From the NCBI GenBank assembly GCA_012934845.2, contig WNNJ02002299.1:1-64000 (forward strand): a stretch of DNA of 64,000 bases. The letters run 5' to 3'. Under the pieces are notes generated by a model, which saw only the letters and a list, made by a program, of their open reading frames with translations, searched no databases and had not been told where the DNA came from. Every line of letters starts with the position of its first letter. Position 1 is the stretch's first letter. Shown one piece after another: positions 33,894 through 48,800 of this stretch. Source of the stretch: Pomphorhynchus laevis (Eukaryota > Acanthocephala > Palaeacanthocephala > Echinorhynchida > Pomphorhynchidae). Made by a program: the position numbers and the translations under genes.

Positions 33894-36800
33894 CTAAACG
33901 ATACGAACAGTCATTAGTACGTAAGTCACAATGCCTAGTCTCGTTATAAAGTAACAATAAAGGCTAGAGGACAATGTTCTAGCCTAACAATGTTAGGCTA
34001 GAAGACACATACAAAACTACTCCAGATGTCTATACACACAACAATACAAGACACCTGATTATTTAGCAGTTCTGTTTGATGATCTCTAATCTTTATTCTG
34101 ATACATCGTATGCTATTTATTAGTCTATTCTTAAAAATTGATTTTTATTTTAAATTTCAATTTTAAAGTTTAACTTTATATAAGTTATGAAATGAAATAT
34201 GATATATAATTATTAAATTATTTATTACTAAATAATAATACACTCGGTGTTTATGTCGATCCGACATCTATCAATATACTACCAACAAAGTATTTGCTTA
34301 TCAAAATCACCAGCCTTCCACCAGCACTTCCAGGAGTTCACAGAAAAAATACATGGCGTCGATCCCGAAAAAACCACAGCATCCACTCTACAACAACCTC
34401 TTTGGCAACAACCTCAAGCCACCAAAATACCTATCATCGTTCGCGCCTACCTTCACGGTTATCACGACAAGCTGTTCACTATTCACATTCCATGTCATGA
34501 ATGTTCAATATGTTGTCGTTGCAAATTTTGTAATCGATCACCTACCAAAATAATATACAAAAATATATATCTACACCACTGGATCAGCCATCCTAGTGGA
34601 TGTAGCGTTCAATGGCGATACAGACGTCTTGAGTTCGAATCCAATCAGCACCAGTGTACGAAATAAGCAAATAATAAGGTTCGAAACGTGTTTTGTAGGT
34701 CTTGGTCAATTGATGATATACAAAAACCTATTTTATATATCATATAAAATATAATACAATAAATAATGAAATTTTAAGAATTGCAACAATATGTAACGAT
34801 ATTGGTTTTCTTCAAAATCATTTAAATAATTTAATGGATGCATATTTTAAACCACGGTTACTATAAAAATAGCATCAAGCAGAAAATAGTAAAATATATA
34901 AATCAACACAATAATATAAAGAATAAATTTAAACTCTTAAGTGGCAAATTTTTATGGATGAATAATAAATAATATACTTTGTATTAGAATAAGATACTAG
35001 ATAGTTATTTCAGAGGAAATACATCATTAGCATGTATTTGGCCCCGCTGCTATGTTGGGTTGAGGAGTTAGGGGCCGATACCTGATAGCACAGCAGTTCC
35101 TCCTGATGACCTCTAATTCTTATTAGTCAATTCATAAAAATGACGTTTATTTTAAATTTCAATTCTTTATTTTAACTTGATTTAAATTATAGAAAATCTA
35201 AAAACAATTATTAATTTTATTATTTAATTATTAAATTTTGATTTAGCATTATTATGTTTTGTTTATTTTATAATTATATATTATACTTAAACTCAGTTAG
35301 CTGCTTTGATTCGGGTAACCCGTAATAAAAATTTATTTTCAAAATAAATTTAAGGGTATGGTTCAACAGTTGATGATACCCACATAACCTTATTAGTAGC
35401 GTCCTGCTCTATCAAGATTAGAAACAATACCTGTAAGGATAATATCGTGCCACAATCAGATGAATTTCAGCTCGTAGATGCAATCAAGTTAAATCAATAA
35501 TAAACAAAGCATATTTTTGGGTAAACCGTAAATTGTAACTATCTGATATCAAAAATAAATTTTGTTTATTAAAAAATTATATTAACAATATAAATTGTGG
35601 ACATTAGATTAGTAGCATCCTGCTGTATCAAAAATAGGAACAATACCTGTAAGGATAATATCGTGCCACAATCAGATGAATTTCAGCTCATATATGCATT
35701 AAAGTTAAATAAAAAACATTCGTTGCACGTTGCAGCATCAAAAGCAGTGATCCGACTAGCGGATCACACACATAAGGTATGTTTCTAATATATCGTACGA
35801 ATACGATCATCTACCAAATGTAATATATAGAAATGTATATCAACACCATCAGATCAGCCAACCTAGTGGATATAGCATTGAATCGAGATACAGACGTACT
35901 GAGTTCGAATCGAATCAGCACCAGTGTAAAGAGTAAACAGATAATAAGGGTATGGGTCAGCAACTGATGATACCCACATAAACTGATTAGTAGCGTCCTG
36001 CTGTATCAAAAATAGGAACAATACTGTAAGGATAATATTGTGCCACAATCAGATGAATTTCAGCTCACAGATGCAATCAAGTTAAATTAATGATAAACAA
36101 AGCCTATTTTCGGGATTACCCGTAAATTGTAACTATCTGATATCAAAAATAAATTTTGTTTATTAAAAAATTATATTAACAATATAATTTGTTAAGTAAA
36201 GAATTAAAATTTAAAAGAAATACAATAGATCATACCTGTGGTGGTACTGTACATCGGCTAATAATAATTTGGTCATCAGTCTAAAAACACTGTAAAATGG
36301 ATAAAGCAATTTTATCTTACAAGTACCTCTGCTGAAATTGTCGCGACTAAAAACATAAAAATAGGTTTTATTTATGAGAAATTTAAGTTGTTTTATTGTA
36401 TAATTGAAATAAAAAGTTAAAAACTGAGGAATCATTTATTGCAAAAAACAAAAATGTAAAGAAATCAGAATAATTTATCTTCACGACATTGCGGTTTTTC
36501 AGATAAAACTAATAAAAATACATTCAATTTGATTTGGTGTCTTTGGAAGTTTAGAAATAAAAATAAAAATTACAAGTAGTAAAAAATAGAAAAAAAAACA
36601 GAGCGCATTGCAAAAATTTACATAAAAATGTCGGCCTTTTTTCGAAAAATTTGTAAATCTAATATGTGAAAGATTGTACATATTTTTAGTATTTAAGAAA
36701 CAAAACAAATTTACAAAACGTAGATTGGCTCGTGTGGTGCGAGTCGAAGTCGCGAAATGCACATAGGACGGGATCGTTCATGCAATCCTTTATGCAAGTA

Positions 36801-39800
36801 GCGTTGCCTCGCTGAATTGCGGCGCTTATCCTCTGCATCAAGTAAGACGGTTCACGTGCATCAACGGAAATGTATATGTGAAAGGCTTTATGTAAATTAA
36901 TAAATTTGAAGTCAAATTTATTAATTAATTTATTATTTATTATTTAAAATTTATTTAGTTACATTTACTTAAATTACTGAAGTCATAACATTAAAAATTG
37001 TTAACTGATTAAAGAACTAGCTATACAAACTTGCATTTTAATGATGAACCTTTTAATGATGCAACTCAGACAACAAACTATATATAGAGGTCATCCGAAT
37101 ATACTGCTATGGGAATATACGTTATCAGGTTCCGACCCTTATTCCTAGAACCAACAAAGCAGCGGAGCCAAATACATGCTAATCACGTATGTTTTCTGGT
37201 AAGCTTCCGATATCTTTATATCTTTTGTAATATATGATTCTAGCACAATCTTTATATAAACATTTCCTAATTTTTCTATACTTTTATAAAAAGGATAAAA
37301 AAGCATAAGCAAATATTAAGACATATATCATCAATATATCGAAACATATATTTCATATCTTTATATAATTTAGATCTAATTTTTAAACAGTTATGAACAA
37401 ATTCATATTCTATAAAGCTTAAAAACAAGTCAGCTATAATTGGGCTACTATTACCACCCATTGGAACACCTTTTAATTGTCTAAATATAGATGTCCCTAC
37501 CTTTTAAATAATTTTGATTTATCAAAATATTTAAGGATTCTATTAATTCAATTTTATCCATATATTTATATTTACTTGATGGTTTAATTTTTGTTAGATA
37601 GGCGTTATAATTATTATAACATATATATGTATATCTTTTTCCGATATACATGAATATTTTTTATCATAAATTTGATGCTATCATTTGGCTACTATTACCA
37701 CCCATTGGAACACATTTTACTTGTCTAAATATAGATGTCCCTACTTTTAAATAATTTTGATTTAATAAAATATTTAAGGATTCTATTAATTCAATTTTAT
37801 CCATATATTTATATTTACTTGATAGTTTAATTTTTGTTAGATAGGCGTTATAGTTATTATAACATATACATGTATATCTTTTTCCGAATATAAGATTAAT
37901 TAATTTTACTAACGCTTCTTTAATATCTACTAAATCTAGATTTATATAAAGCGTACTAAAATCGTATGTATTTATATTTTGAAAATTTATTCCTTTTGTC
38001 TGCTCTAAAAATTCTTTTGTAGAATTAATACTGAAATAGTGTTTTATACCAGTATTAATTTCGATTACATTGCAATATTTTTTAAAGTGTGCTTTAATTA
38101 CTTTAAGTATTTTATTCATATAGACAGAAAGTGGTTTTTAATGTACATTTAAACGCACTACATATGAACCTAGGTTTTATTGGATTTTTATGTAATTTTG
38201 GATTCCAATATAATATAGGTATAGTTTTATTATCTGATTCAACCTTTATACCATTTTTATCCATTATAGAACAGTGACTTGTAATAATTGTTTCAAAACT
38301 CAACTCACTACGTTCATATGTTGGATTTACGTTTAAATCATAACAATTAACCTCTTTCATTAGTATATCATAATAAGGCTTTTTGCATATGAAGACAAAG
38401 TTATTACTAGCTTTATCAACAGTTGTTTTTATATAGTTATCCTTTAATTTAGAAAGTTCTTTATACATATCTTTATTAATTTGATATTTCCTGTTATAAT
38501 AGTGTGTTATTATAATTGTAAGTCATTATATTATTATTAAACCACTAGACCTTAAAAAAATTTTGGTTTCTAATAAACATACAATTGAAATTCTTGGCTG
38601 CTAACTAACAAATACTTACAAGATTAATATACACACAAATTACAACAACATACCGAGCGAAACTTAAAAGTGGCATCACAAGTGAGACGTTAAATAAATC
38701 AAAAAATCAAATTTAGTCGCAGTGTTCAGTGCCCTTAAGATGATTTGCTTCATTCATCAGTTTATATCCGGAAATATTCTGCGATCGATTATTGATTTTT
38801 TTGGAGTGTATTATTATAACATACAAGACAAAAAACAATATAGAAAAATTTTGGTTTTAAATAAACATACAAAACATCTAATACATATGACGAAAGGACG
38901 TCCTATCAACACTGTAAGATGTTGTACTTGCAACGGGCAAGCGGCCAAGTGCAAAAAGTGCAAATGTGCCAAGAGTAAAGTTCCTTGCTCAAATTGCGCA
39001 GCACCAAACTGTTGTAATCAGCAGCATATTCAAGTAAAATCGATAATAAATGTGCATGATAGTGAAAATCACGTTCCCGCAGTTAGTGACAATGTTGAGA
39101 ACCAGACAGGTCATACTGCTCGAGATGCGATACGTCGTTTACCTTGGTATATGGAAACATTCTATGAAATTATTCACTGGGTTCCAAACTTGATGACTCT
39201 GCCTAGATGTAACGCTACTAAAGATTTTATTTTCTTCACACATCAAATCGTTTAACGAAAATTCTAAAGAATGTGATTCCATCTTACACCTCTCTTCGGT
39301 ATATTGCCAGCTGATTCTGCAGCAAATTCCTTCGCGACGAATTAGTGATCGTCGGAAAACCTTAGAACGACGTATAATAATGTGGAATGAAAAAAAGTAT
39401 GACCAACTAATTTCAGAAGCTCGATTCCTACAAAAGCAGAGATCAATGAATCGTAAGAAAAACCATCAAAAAGGATTTTTAATGGATATTCATAAATTGG
39501 TGCAATACAGTAAAATTGGAGAAGCAGCTCGGCTTTTAAAATCAGGCGGACAAAAATCCGGGATACATGAGATTGATAGTTTTTGGACGGCAAAACAGTG
39601 CTCACACGTCTTCAAGAATTACATCCTCGAGCAACGGATGCAGATGGAGAGTATATTTTATTGACACCTCTGAAACATGTAATCCAACATCATCAAGTAA
39701 TTTACATGAATTTAAGTCCAGAAGATATTATAAAAGCGGCTAAAAAATCAAATGGAAGTGCAGGACCATCCAGTATGGATGCGAAAATGTGGAGATATCT

Positions 39801-42800
39801 ACTAACAGGTTTTGGTCAAGAATCATACAGATTGGCGAATGTGCTCGCAATGTTTGCAATAAAAATTGCAACCGAAAGATTAAATCCTAACAGCTTGGAA
39901 GCATATCTAGCATGTCGGTTGGTTCCTCTTGACAAATCTCCTGGAATACGCCCTATCGGTATAGGGGAAGTTATGAGACGCATAGTAGCCAGGGCACAGC
40001 TAAAATATATTAAATCAACATTGATGGAGGTAGCTGGGGCGGTACAAATTGTGCTGGTCAGAAATGTGGGACCGATACTATTATTCATAATGCAAGAGAT
40101 ATACTTGAAAGTAATAGTGAATATTGCATATTAACTGTAGATGCCAACAACGCTTTCAATTGTATCAATCGGGATTTGTTGCTCAAAAACATAAACGCGA
40201 TTTGTCCTGCCATGACGACACTCCTGATCAATACTTACTCGAAGCCATCACTGCTAATTGTTGCTGAGGAGACAATTCTATCTGAAGAAGGGGTAACACA
40301 AGGAGACCCCTTGGCTATGGCTGCATTTGCAGCGGCGTCTTTACCGATAATTAGAGAGATAAAACAAAAAAATACCTGGTGTCACCCAACTTTGGTACGC
40401 AGATGATGCAACTTTTATTGGCCGTGCGCATGAGTTGTCTTAAGTATGGGATCTATTGAAAGCGATTGGTAAAAGCTTCGGATTTTACATAAATGCTTCA
40501 AAATGCTGTTTTTTAAACAAGAACGAAACTATGACAAATGAAGCCAAATATCTTATGCAAGAAGGAGTCAAAGTGGTTAAAAATGGTATCAAGGTCTTGG
40601 GAGGATTTATAGGATGTGATGCATATCGTTAGTGTCAAGTCATGAGTTCAATTAACTCCTGGCGAGTACAGATACAGCATCTTTGTTATTTAACTACTTG
40701 GATCCATATGCTGCTTATATATTGCTAACACGAACGATTCAGTTTCAATGGACACATCTGGTGCGCACTACAAAAGTAAGTTCATCATGGTTCAGAGGCT
40801 TAGCTGATGATATTTTCCTGAAGTTGATACCGAGCATTATGGGATTGGGAGTGTTAACGTTAGAGCTTCGAGATATTATTAAACTACCCGCCAGAGATGG
40901 AGGTTTAAGCATAATAGATCCATCAGCCAACGCAGAAGAGGTTTTTAAACAATCACACCTAATAGCGAATGCAAACGTTATTCATAGTAACAGTTTTGAA
41001 ATTGGGGAAATACTAAAGGATCTTTGTGATGGTTACCGGAAAAATAATCGTAATATATACGAGCAACTTAAGAAACAAATTTTGGAAAATGCAAGTGAAG
41101 AAATGGCTCGAAGTATACAGCATGCTGCACAAAAGAATGCCTCAATTTAGTTGACATCTATTCCTTCGAAACCGTCTGGATTCTATTTACAAAAGCAACA
41201 GTTTTTGGATGCACTTGCGATAAGATACAATATACCAATTAAAAGTAAGGGAATTTGTCGATGTTCAGAAGTGTTTAACTTAAGACATGTACTCTCTTGT
41301 AGAGTCGGCGGCGGAACAATTATCAGACACAACGCCATACGCGACACAATCGCCTCGATACTAATTGAGGCGCATGAACGCCTGGATCGGGAAGTGGAAT
41401 TACGACCAGTAGATGAGGGTATAGTGTTTGGAGGATGGGATTTTCATACCAGCCATTGTTTCGACTGCTGCTGAAATTGGGAGAGAATTAGATCTCTTAT
41501 TAAGAAAATCTGCACGATATATTGCCATCAAAAGCAAACAATCGTACGCAAACTGAATTTCTGACATACGAAGGCGATTATGCTTTAGTGCACAAAGAAC
41601 GATCTATGCGACTATTCGGATGGCAGAGTTAACTACTGTTTCACATTGAGAAACTTTTTTGTATTATATTGCCCAGTCTGGGATCGTAAATTTCAATTTG
41701 AGGCCAATTTGCGGGAACCTAAGTTAATGTGATTATTTTTAATAAATTGTTCATTATTCTTAAAAAAACACTAGACCTTACAGATCGTGAGTTACAACAT
41801 CAAGAAGACGAAAATAAAGTCAAATCAAAGTGAAGTAACAAAATGAGTCCATGACAATATAGTCATTATAGTCATTATATAACGAATTAGAATTATCAAT
41901 CACGTATGGGTTAAGTACGGACTACTAAGTCAAGTGAACTTAAATCTAAAACATAAAATTATACGAAGCTCAACTATCCTTAAGATCCCTTTTATAAAAA
42001 ACGCTTTCACAAGCAAGGTGAATCGGTTAGCGAAACGATGTAACCTTGATACTCGCATAGTTCATTGAAATTATAGAAACTTAAGAAAACGACTAATTCA
42101 CGGTCGCTTTTACGAGGAGTCACTACTGTGCACGAGAGTCTGTCAGATCTATGACCACAATATCAGAATTGTAATAAATGTTTCTAAATTTAAATCACTA
42201 CATTCATATGTTGTGTTTACATCTAAATCATTAGAATTAACCTCTTTCATTAGTATATCATAATAAAGCTTTTTGCATATGAAGACAAAGTTGTTACTAG
42301 CTTTATCAATAGTTGTTATTATATAATCAAAATTTAAATGGCAAGATGCCCCGCATGAGTTAGAAAATTTATTGAATTTTCAATTCCAGTTTGGAATCAT
42401 CATCAGAAATCTGAAACAAGTAAAATGTTAAGGATATAAAAAGAAAACACGTAAAAACAAAAATGCACATTAGGTAGGTCCTCATGTTGTGCTGCTAGGT
42501 CTACACATGTGTTAGCAAACTTTACAAAGAACGATGCTCAATCCCGATTTAGAATTAAACGGTAGCCATTATTCTCATTTAAGTCCGGCTTCAATTCTTC
42601 AATCCAGAGTGACTCGCATATTCGCCTTTCAAATTTTCTTTGGACAGAATAGATAACTTCAACATTATCAAAATCAATATTGTGTCCTGTACTTAAGGCA
42701 TTCTGTGCCACAGCTGAGTGGGTAGTAGTGCGTAAGGCTGAGCGATGCATTTTCACTCTGGTTTTTAAAAATTTACCAGTTTGCCCTATATCAAAGAGAA

Positions 42801-45800
42801 CACAATCAAGGCAGTTTATCCGATAAATTACTCCTTTTATCTCATTGGTCATTTTTACACTAGTCATCATTCTAATTGATTTATAATATAAGTGCGGTCA
42901 TTGTAGATAAGACTAATAAGCAAATTATGCCCCATTATAAACTTTCTCACCCTATTTTCAACGAGCTTTGACACCCATCCACACTCTGGTAGTGTCAAAA
43001 AATTTTCCCGGTTTATTGAGTTTCTAAATGTCCGCCATCCTCGTATAAAATAAAATGTGACCTGGCCACAGGATAACTGTCTTAGCTTTTTAGACTTGTT
43101 GATCAAAGTATCGGATTTCTCCACTGACGTGTTCCAAAAACCTACAGAAACGGACTTATATCTACATTGGTTTAGTTTTTGTGAAGCTTGGTACTCGATA
43201 ACTTTGCAATATACATTGCGACAGAAAAATTAGCCCCGGTACTCCAAATGTTTTCTTTGTATGTCGTCCTGTTGCTCTAGAAAAGAAATCAGGTGGTATT
43301 CGTCCCATCGGAATATGCAACACTGTGAGACGTATAATAAGCAGAGCTATTTTAAATTTCACACATAATGGCATACAAGACTTTGCTGGATAAACACAAT
43401 TAGAGGCTTCACAGAGGTGGAATAGAGGCTATGATAAAATCGTTAAGGAAAGAGTTTAGTCGGCGAAACGACCACTGCATATTGACGATTGATGCGAAAA
43501 ATGCTTTTAATCAAACAAATCGATCTGTGGCGCTACATAACATTGAATAAATGTGTTTGTCGTTGTGCTGTTCACTGGGCAACATCTACTCAACTCCAGC
43601 GCAACTGACAATAGTGTTCCACAATCTGTTCTTTATTGAAGGATTTACACGAGGCGATCATTTTGCAATGGCTGGCTTTGCCCTAAACTCCCTACCACTT
43701 ACCACTTAAATCCAGTGAAGAGTACCTTCCGTTTTTCAAAAGTAATACGATGACGACGCCAACTTTGTAGGAACCATTGACACGTTGAAGGAAGTATATC
43801 CGTAGTATTTGCTGAACTGTCAACAGTTTAGATTTTGATAGTCAAACGTTAGTGTAGCTAACGCTCACACTAACGTCGCCTTTGCTGGACTAACTCACTA
43901 TGTTCAATATAAGTGAACGCATAAAATGCGCACTTGTTAGTGCTCTGAGACTGTATGGACTGATATGATAAATACACTTACTCAACTGTTAGTACCTAGA
44001 TTCGCTACGTGGAACCTAAATGACGATTGGATATCAATGCTGTGTTCTCCATTAAACTTAGTTGGTTTGGAAATCACCAACCCCGGATTCACATCAAAAT
44101 TAGAACAATTATCCTCGCAGATGCTTGTCTTAACTTACTATTCCGCCCTTATTGGTGATGACCTGATAGATAAACAAATATCGGCGCTGCATGCAATGAC
44201 ACAACTTAGAGTGCAATCACATCAAGAACGTATTTTCGAACAATCCATTCTAGATACACCAACGACGAATAACCTGATCGCGCCCGCAGCCCGTAATGGA
44301 GCCTCATCGTAGCTAAGCGCGATTCCTTTAGCCCATAACGGGTTTCATTTATCAGCAAACGAATTTAAAGATGCCCTAAACGCTCGATACATTCAAATCG
44401 ATAAATCGTTAAAAAACGGCAATTGCATTTGCGGCGCATCAGTAAATATCGCCCATTCTCTATCGTGCAAGAATGGTGCCTTACTTTCCATTCGGCATGT
44501 GCTGTTAGACAGATTACGTCGCAAAATCTCTTTCGAATGTCACACTGCGTTGTATGCGAACAATAACTAATCGTGGGTTCATGACGACATGGCTTTTAAA
44601 TACAATTATTATTTATAACATCACAAACTTTACAATTTTTTCTATATTTTTACAAATATATAAATATTAAAAATATAACAATATTCAAAAATTAAATTAT
44701 AATAGATAATATTATATTACAATAAAAAAATAAGAGATTAGTTTAGCTCGCATTGTTTTCATTTACCTGATGGGAACTCGAGTTGTTGTCTTAAATAAAA
44801 ACTGAAAAATTGAGAATATAATACGTTGTTAATTATATCTAATGTAATATTTACGTGTTTTAATTTGACCAAGTCGAAAGGCGTTGTGGCCTACTAAATT
44901 TATCTACATAACAATAAAAAATATATTAAGAGAGACATTTAAAGTCTCAAGATTATGTTATTAGATTATCTTTATATAACATAATAATATAATATAATAT
45001 AATTATATAATAACGCGATATTATCTTTCGCGTTCAAAAGCAAACTTAAACATCAGTTTTGAAAATCCATCGAAATATATTAAACTAGGGGTAAATTGAG
45101 AATTAAAACTCACGTTCTGATTTGTCTTTTTCAGAATCAGGTGGTCTAAACAAAAAAAAACAAAAATAAAAAGAGTGAATGTTATACATACTGTTTAATA
45201 TCAGAATCCTCAATTGCTTTTGTTTCCTCAAAATTATTGACGTCCTCGTCAGTGTCGCTTTGTGTATTGTCTTTGTTTGCCGTTGTAGACCCACTTTCAT
45301 CAATTGGTTCATTTGATTTTACAATGTCAGAAGAGTAAATTTCATTAGTAAACATCATAATTGTATTACTACTTGAAGCGAAATTTGGTCCTAATTCAGC
45401 AAACGAATATCCACCGTATTGCTCTTTCGCTTCTTCATTATAATTGCATGATTCATACAAGATAAGTTGGCCTTTTGGAGTAATCTATTTTAAACAAAAT
45501 GCTTTATAAATAAAAGTTAAAAAATTTGATTAAAAAGTATAACGTTTGAAAAATGTAAATAATTAAAACTAACTTTGCACTTTTCTAAAATAATTAGTAA
45601 TAAATAAAAATTTGTAATAAAAAAGTTATAATAATTTTATGATTTATTAATTCTTATTTATTTTTATTAATCATTTATTAATTATATTATTTATAAAAAA
45701 TTAATTTTTAATAATTAATACTAACTTATTTATTTTATTGATGAAGGAACTTATTTTTTGTTGCATCAAAGAGATTTGCTAATTAACATATTATTTTACT

Positions 45801-48800
45801 AAAATTGTTATAATTTATTAAATTTTATGATCAAAGAGTGTTTTATAACCAAAGAGAATCTTGAAAGGGCGAAATGTTTATCTCTTCGATTTGATGTTAC
45901 ACACTTACGGTAAAAGATTTAAAGGTGTGGAATTCGATTTTTATTTGAAAAACGTTACAACGTTTCGACGGGTACTACCGACATCTTCAGTTACATGTAT
46001 TATGTTTCTTGTTGATGTACCTGACGATGACGGGAGTACCCGTCGAAACGTTGTAACGTTTTTGAAATAAAAATCGAATTTCACTTCTTTAAATCTTTTA
46101 TTATGATTAGGAATTCTTCCACATACAACACTCCATGGCATCCATGCTTTCAGACATGCTGTAATTAAAGTCAACATATTTTTACTACCACAGAGAAAGT
46201 GAGAGGGATAAATCCAACACATTTGAGTTTTGTAACTCTCTCTATATACTTGCTCCGTTTTCTATTCTCATAAAAAGTATGTTAGTTTTGCATTTTCAAA
46301 GTGGATGATAGAGCAAATTGATTGAAAGCACAAACGTCCATAAAAGACCGCTCTGTAAAATCGCCGAGAAGACTATTGCAAACTAAATCAAGTCTTGCAG
46401 ATCTAACTTATTCATTGGTAAAATAAATAATTAAGTGGGTTCGAAGAAATTATCTTCTAAAGAATGAAACTATATTTATAGAATAAAAAATTGAATAAGA
46501 TCAGATAACTGAGTCGACGTATTTTATACTATATAAAAATTATATATAAGATTTTATAAAGCTAGAACTAAAAATAAAAAATCATTTTTTTGAATTGACT
46601 AATTATTATTCTGATTTTATGAATCCGAATAAGACTATAGGTCATTAGGTGGAACTGTAATGCTATTAAAAATATACTGCTGATGAGGTCCACCTACGCT
46701 GATTGTAGTGTACAGTGCTGCATCTAGGATTAAAGAATTCACACGAGGATAATTTATGAAGCCGACCAAATGATAATACTCGCTCGTGTATGCAATTATT
46801 CATTCTATTAAAAATATGTTTCTTATAAATTTAAATGTCATCCTTCTTATAAACCCTTCATGTGTATATACCTATATAATATTGGAATCCAAAATTACAT
46901 AAATATACGATAAAACCCAGGTTCATATGTAGTGCGTTTAAATGTACATTAAAACCACTTTCTATCTATATGAATAAAATACTTAAAGCAATTAAAGCAC
47001 ACTTTAAAAAATATTGCAAGGTAATCGAAATTAATACTGGTATAAAACACTATTTCAGTATTAATTCTACAAAAGAATTTTTAGAACAGACAAAAGGAAT
47101 AAATTTTCAAAATATAAATACACAATTTTAGTACGATTTATACAAATCTAGATTTAGTAGATATTAAAGAAGCGTTAGTAAAATTAATTAATCTTATATT
47201 CGGAAAAATATATACATATATATGTTATAATAATTATAAAGCCTATCTAACAAAAATTAAACCATCAAATAAATCTAAATATATGGATAAAATTGAATTA
47301 ATAGAATCCTTAAATATTTTGATAATGTATTAAATAAGAAAGAAAATTATATAGAAACTAATATTGATGATAAATATGAACATTAGATGTACATTGATCA
47401 AAACTACTTTTCATTTATATCGTAAAGATTACATATTTTAATTCACAAGAAACATATTTTGGGAATAATCTTATATTCAGAAAAAGATATACATATATAT
47501 GTTATAATAATTATAACGCCTATCTAACAAAAATTAAACCATCAAATAAATATAAATATATGGATAAAATTGAATTAATAGAATCCTTAAATATTTTGAT
47601 AAATCAAAATTATTTAAAAGTAGGGACATCTATATTTAGACAAGTAAAAGGTGTTCCAATGGGTGGTAATAGTAGCCCAATTATAGCTGACTTGTTTTTA
47701 AGCTTTATAGAATATGAATTTGTTCATAACTGTGTAAAAACTAAATCTAAACAATATAAATATATGAAATATATGTTTCGATACATTGATGATATATGTG
47801 TATTTAATTCTAATAATTTTTATTCAATTAGTGAGCACATTTATCCAGAAAGCCTTATTCTTAACAAAACCAATATTAATGATAAAGGTGTATATCTAGA
47901 TATGAACATTAAATTAACATAAACTAAAACTACTATTAATTTATATCGTAAAGATGACATATTTAAATTTACAAGAAACATATTTTTGCATGAGCATTCA
48001 TGCATACCATATAATATAAAATATAATACATTAAATAATGAAATTTTAAGAATTGCAACAATATGTAATGATATTGGCTTTCTTCAAAATCATTTAAATA
48101 TTTTAATAGATAAATATTTTAAACTAGGTTACTATAAAAATAACAATAAGCAGAAAATAGTAAAATATAAAAATCAGCACAATAATATAAAGAATAAAGT
48201 ATTGCATTTATCAAGTATTGCATTTATTATTAAATAAAGATTCGACTGATTCACATATGACTTATTCACACTCTATTTGTACATTTCTATTCTTTTATCT
48301 TTTCCTATCTCAATTGATAAAAATTATATCCGTATGATAGTATATGACTTATTCACACACTATTTGAACATTTCTATTCTTATCTTAATTGATATAAATC
48401 ATATCTGTATGATAATTGATTTATTCAGAATCTATTTGAACATTTATATTCTTATCTGAATTGATAAAAATTATATCGGTATGATAATATATGACTTACT
48501 CACACTCCATATGAACATTTCTATACTTATCTCAATTGATATAAATCATATCGGTATGATAATTGATTTATTCACACTCTATTTGAACATTTCTATTGTT
48601 ATCTCAGTTATAAAAATTATATCGGTATGATAATATATGATTTATACACACTCTATTTGAACATTTCTATTCTTATCTCAATTGATATAAATCATATCGT
48701 ATGATAATATATGACTTATCCACACTCTATTTGAACATTTCTATTCTTATCTGAATTGATAAAAATTATATCGGTATGATAATATATGATTTATACACAC

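Larger units (their letters stand above)
38555..41768 (+). mobile_element. family X LINE-type retroelement, near full length with target duplication
   Basis: 3.2 kb between 12-base direct repeats, ending TAAAAAAA. Inside, in order: Cys-rich N-terminus (38887), helical linker, RT palm and thumb, and a Cys/His C-terminal part ending at RLFGWQS near 41631. A 27-base 5' segment (AAATTTTGGTTTxxAATAAAC) is present twice, at 38556 and 38843. Coding is interrupted about six times, so this copy is inactive. The target duplication shows it moved as one piece. It sits in the 8.8-kb intron of the hnRNP K-like gene, on the opposite strand. Confidence 0.85.
45916..46095. repeat. fold-back element with a hammerhead-like core in each arm
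   Basis: Arms 45916-45990 and 46021-46095 are near-perfect reverse complements (75 bases each) around 30 bases. Both contain ATTCGATTTTTATTT, AACGTTACAACGTTTCGACG and the hammerhead-like motif. It looks like two PLE-type ends joined head to head. Confidence 0.9.
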
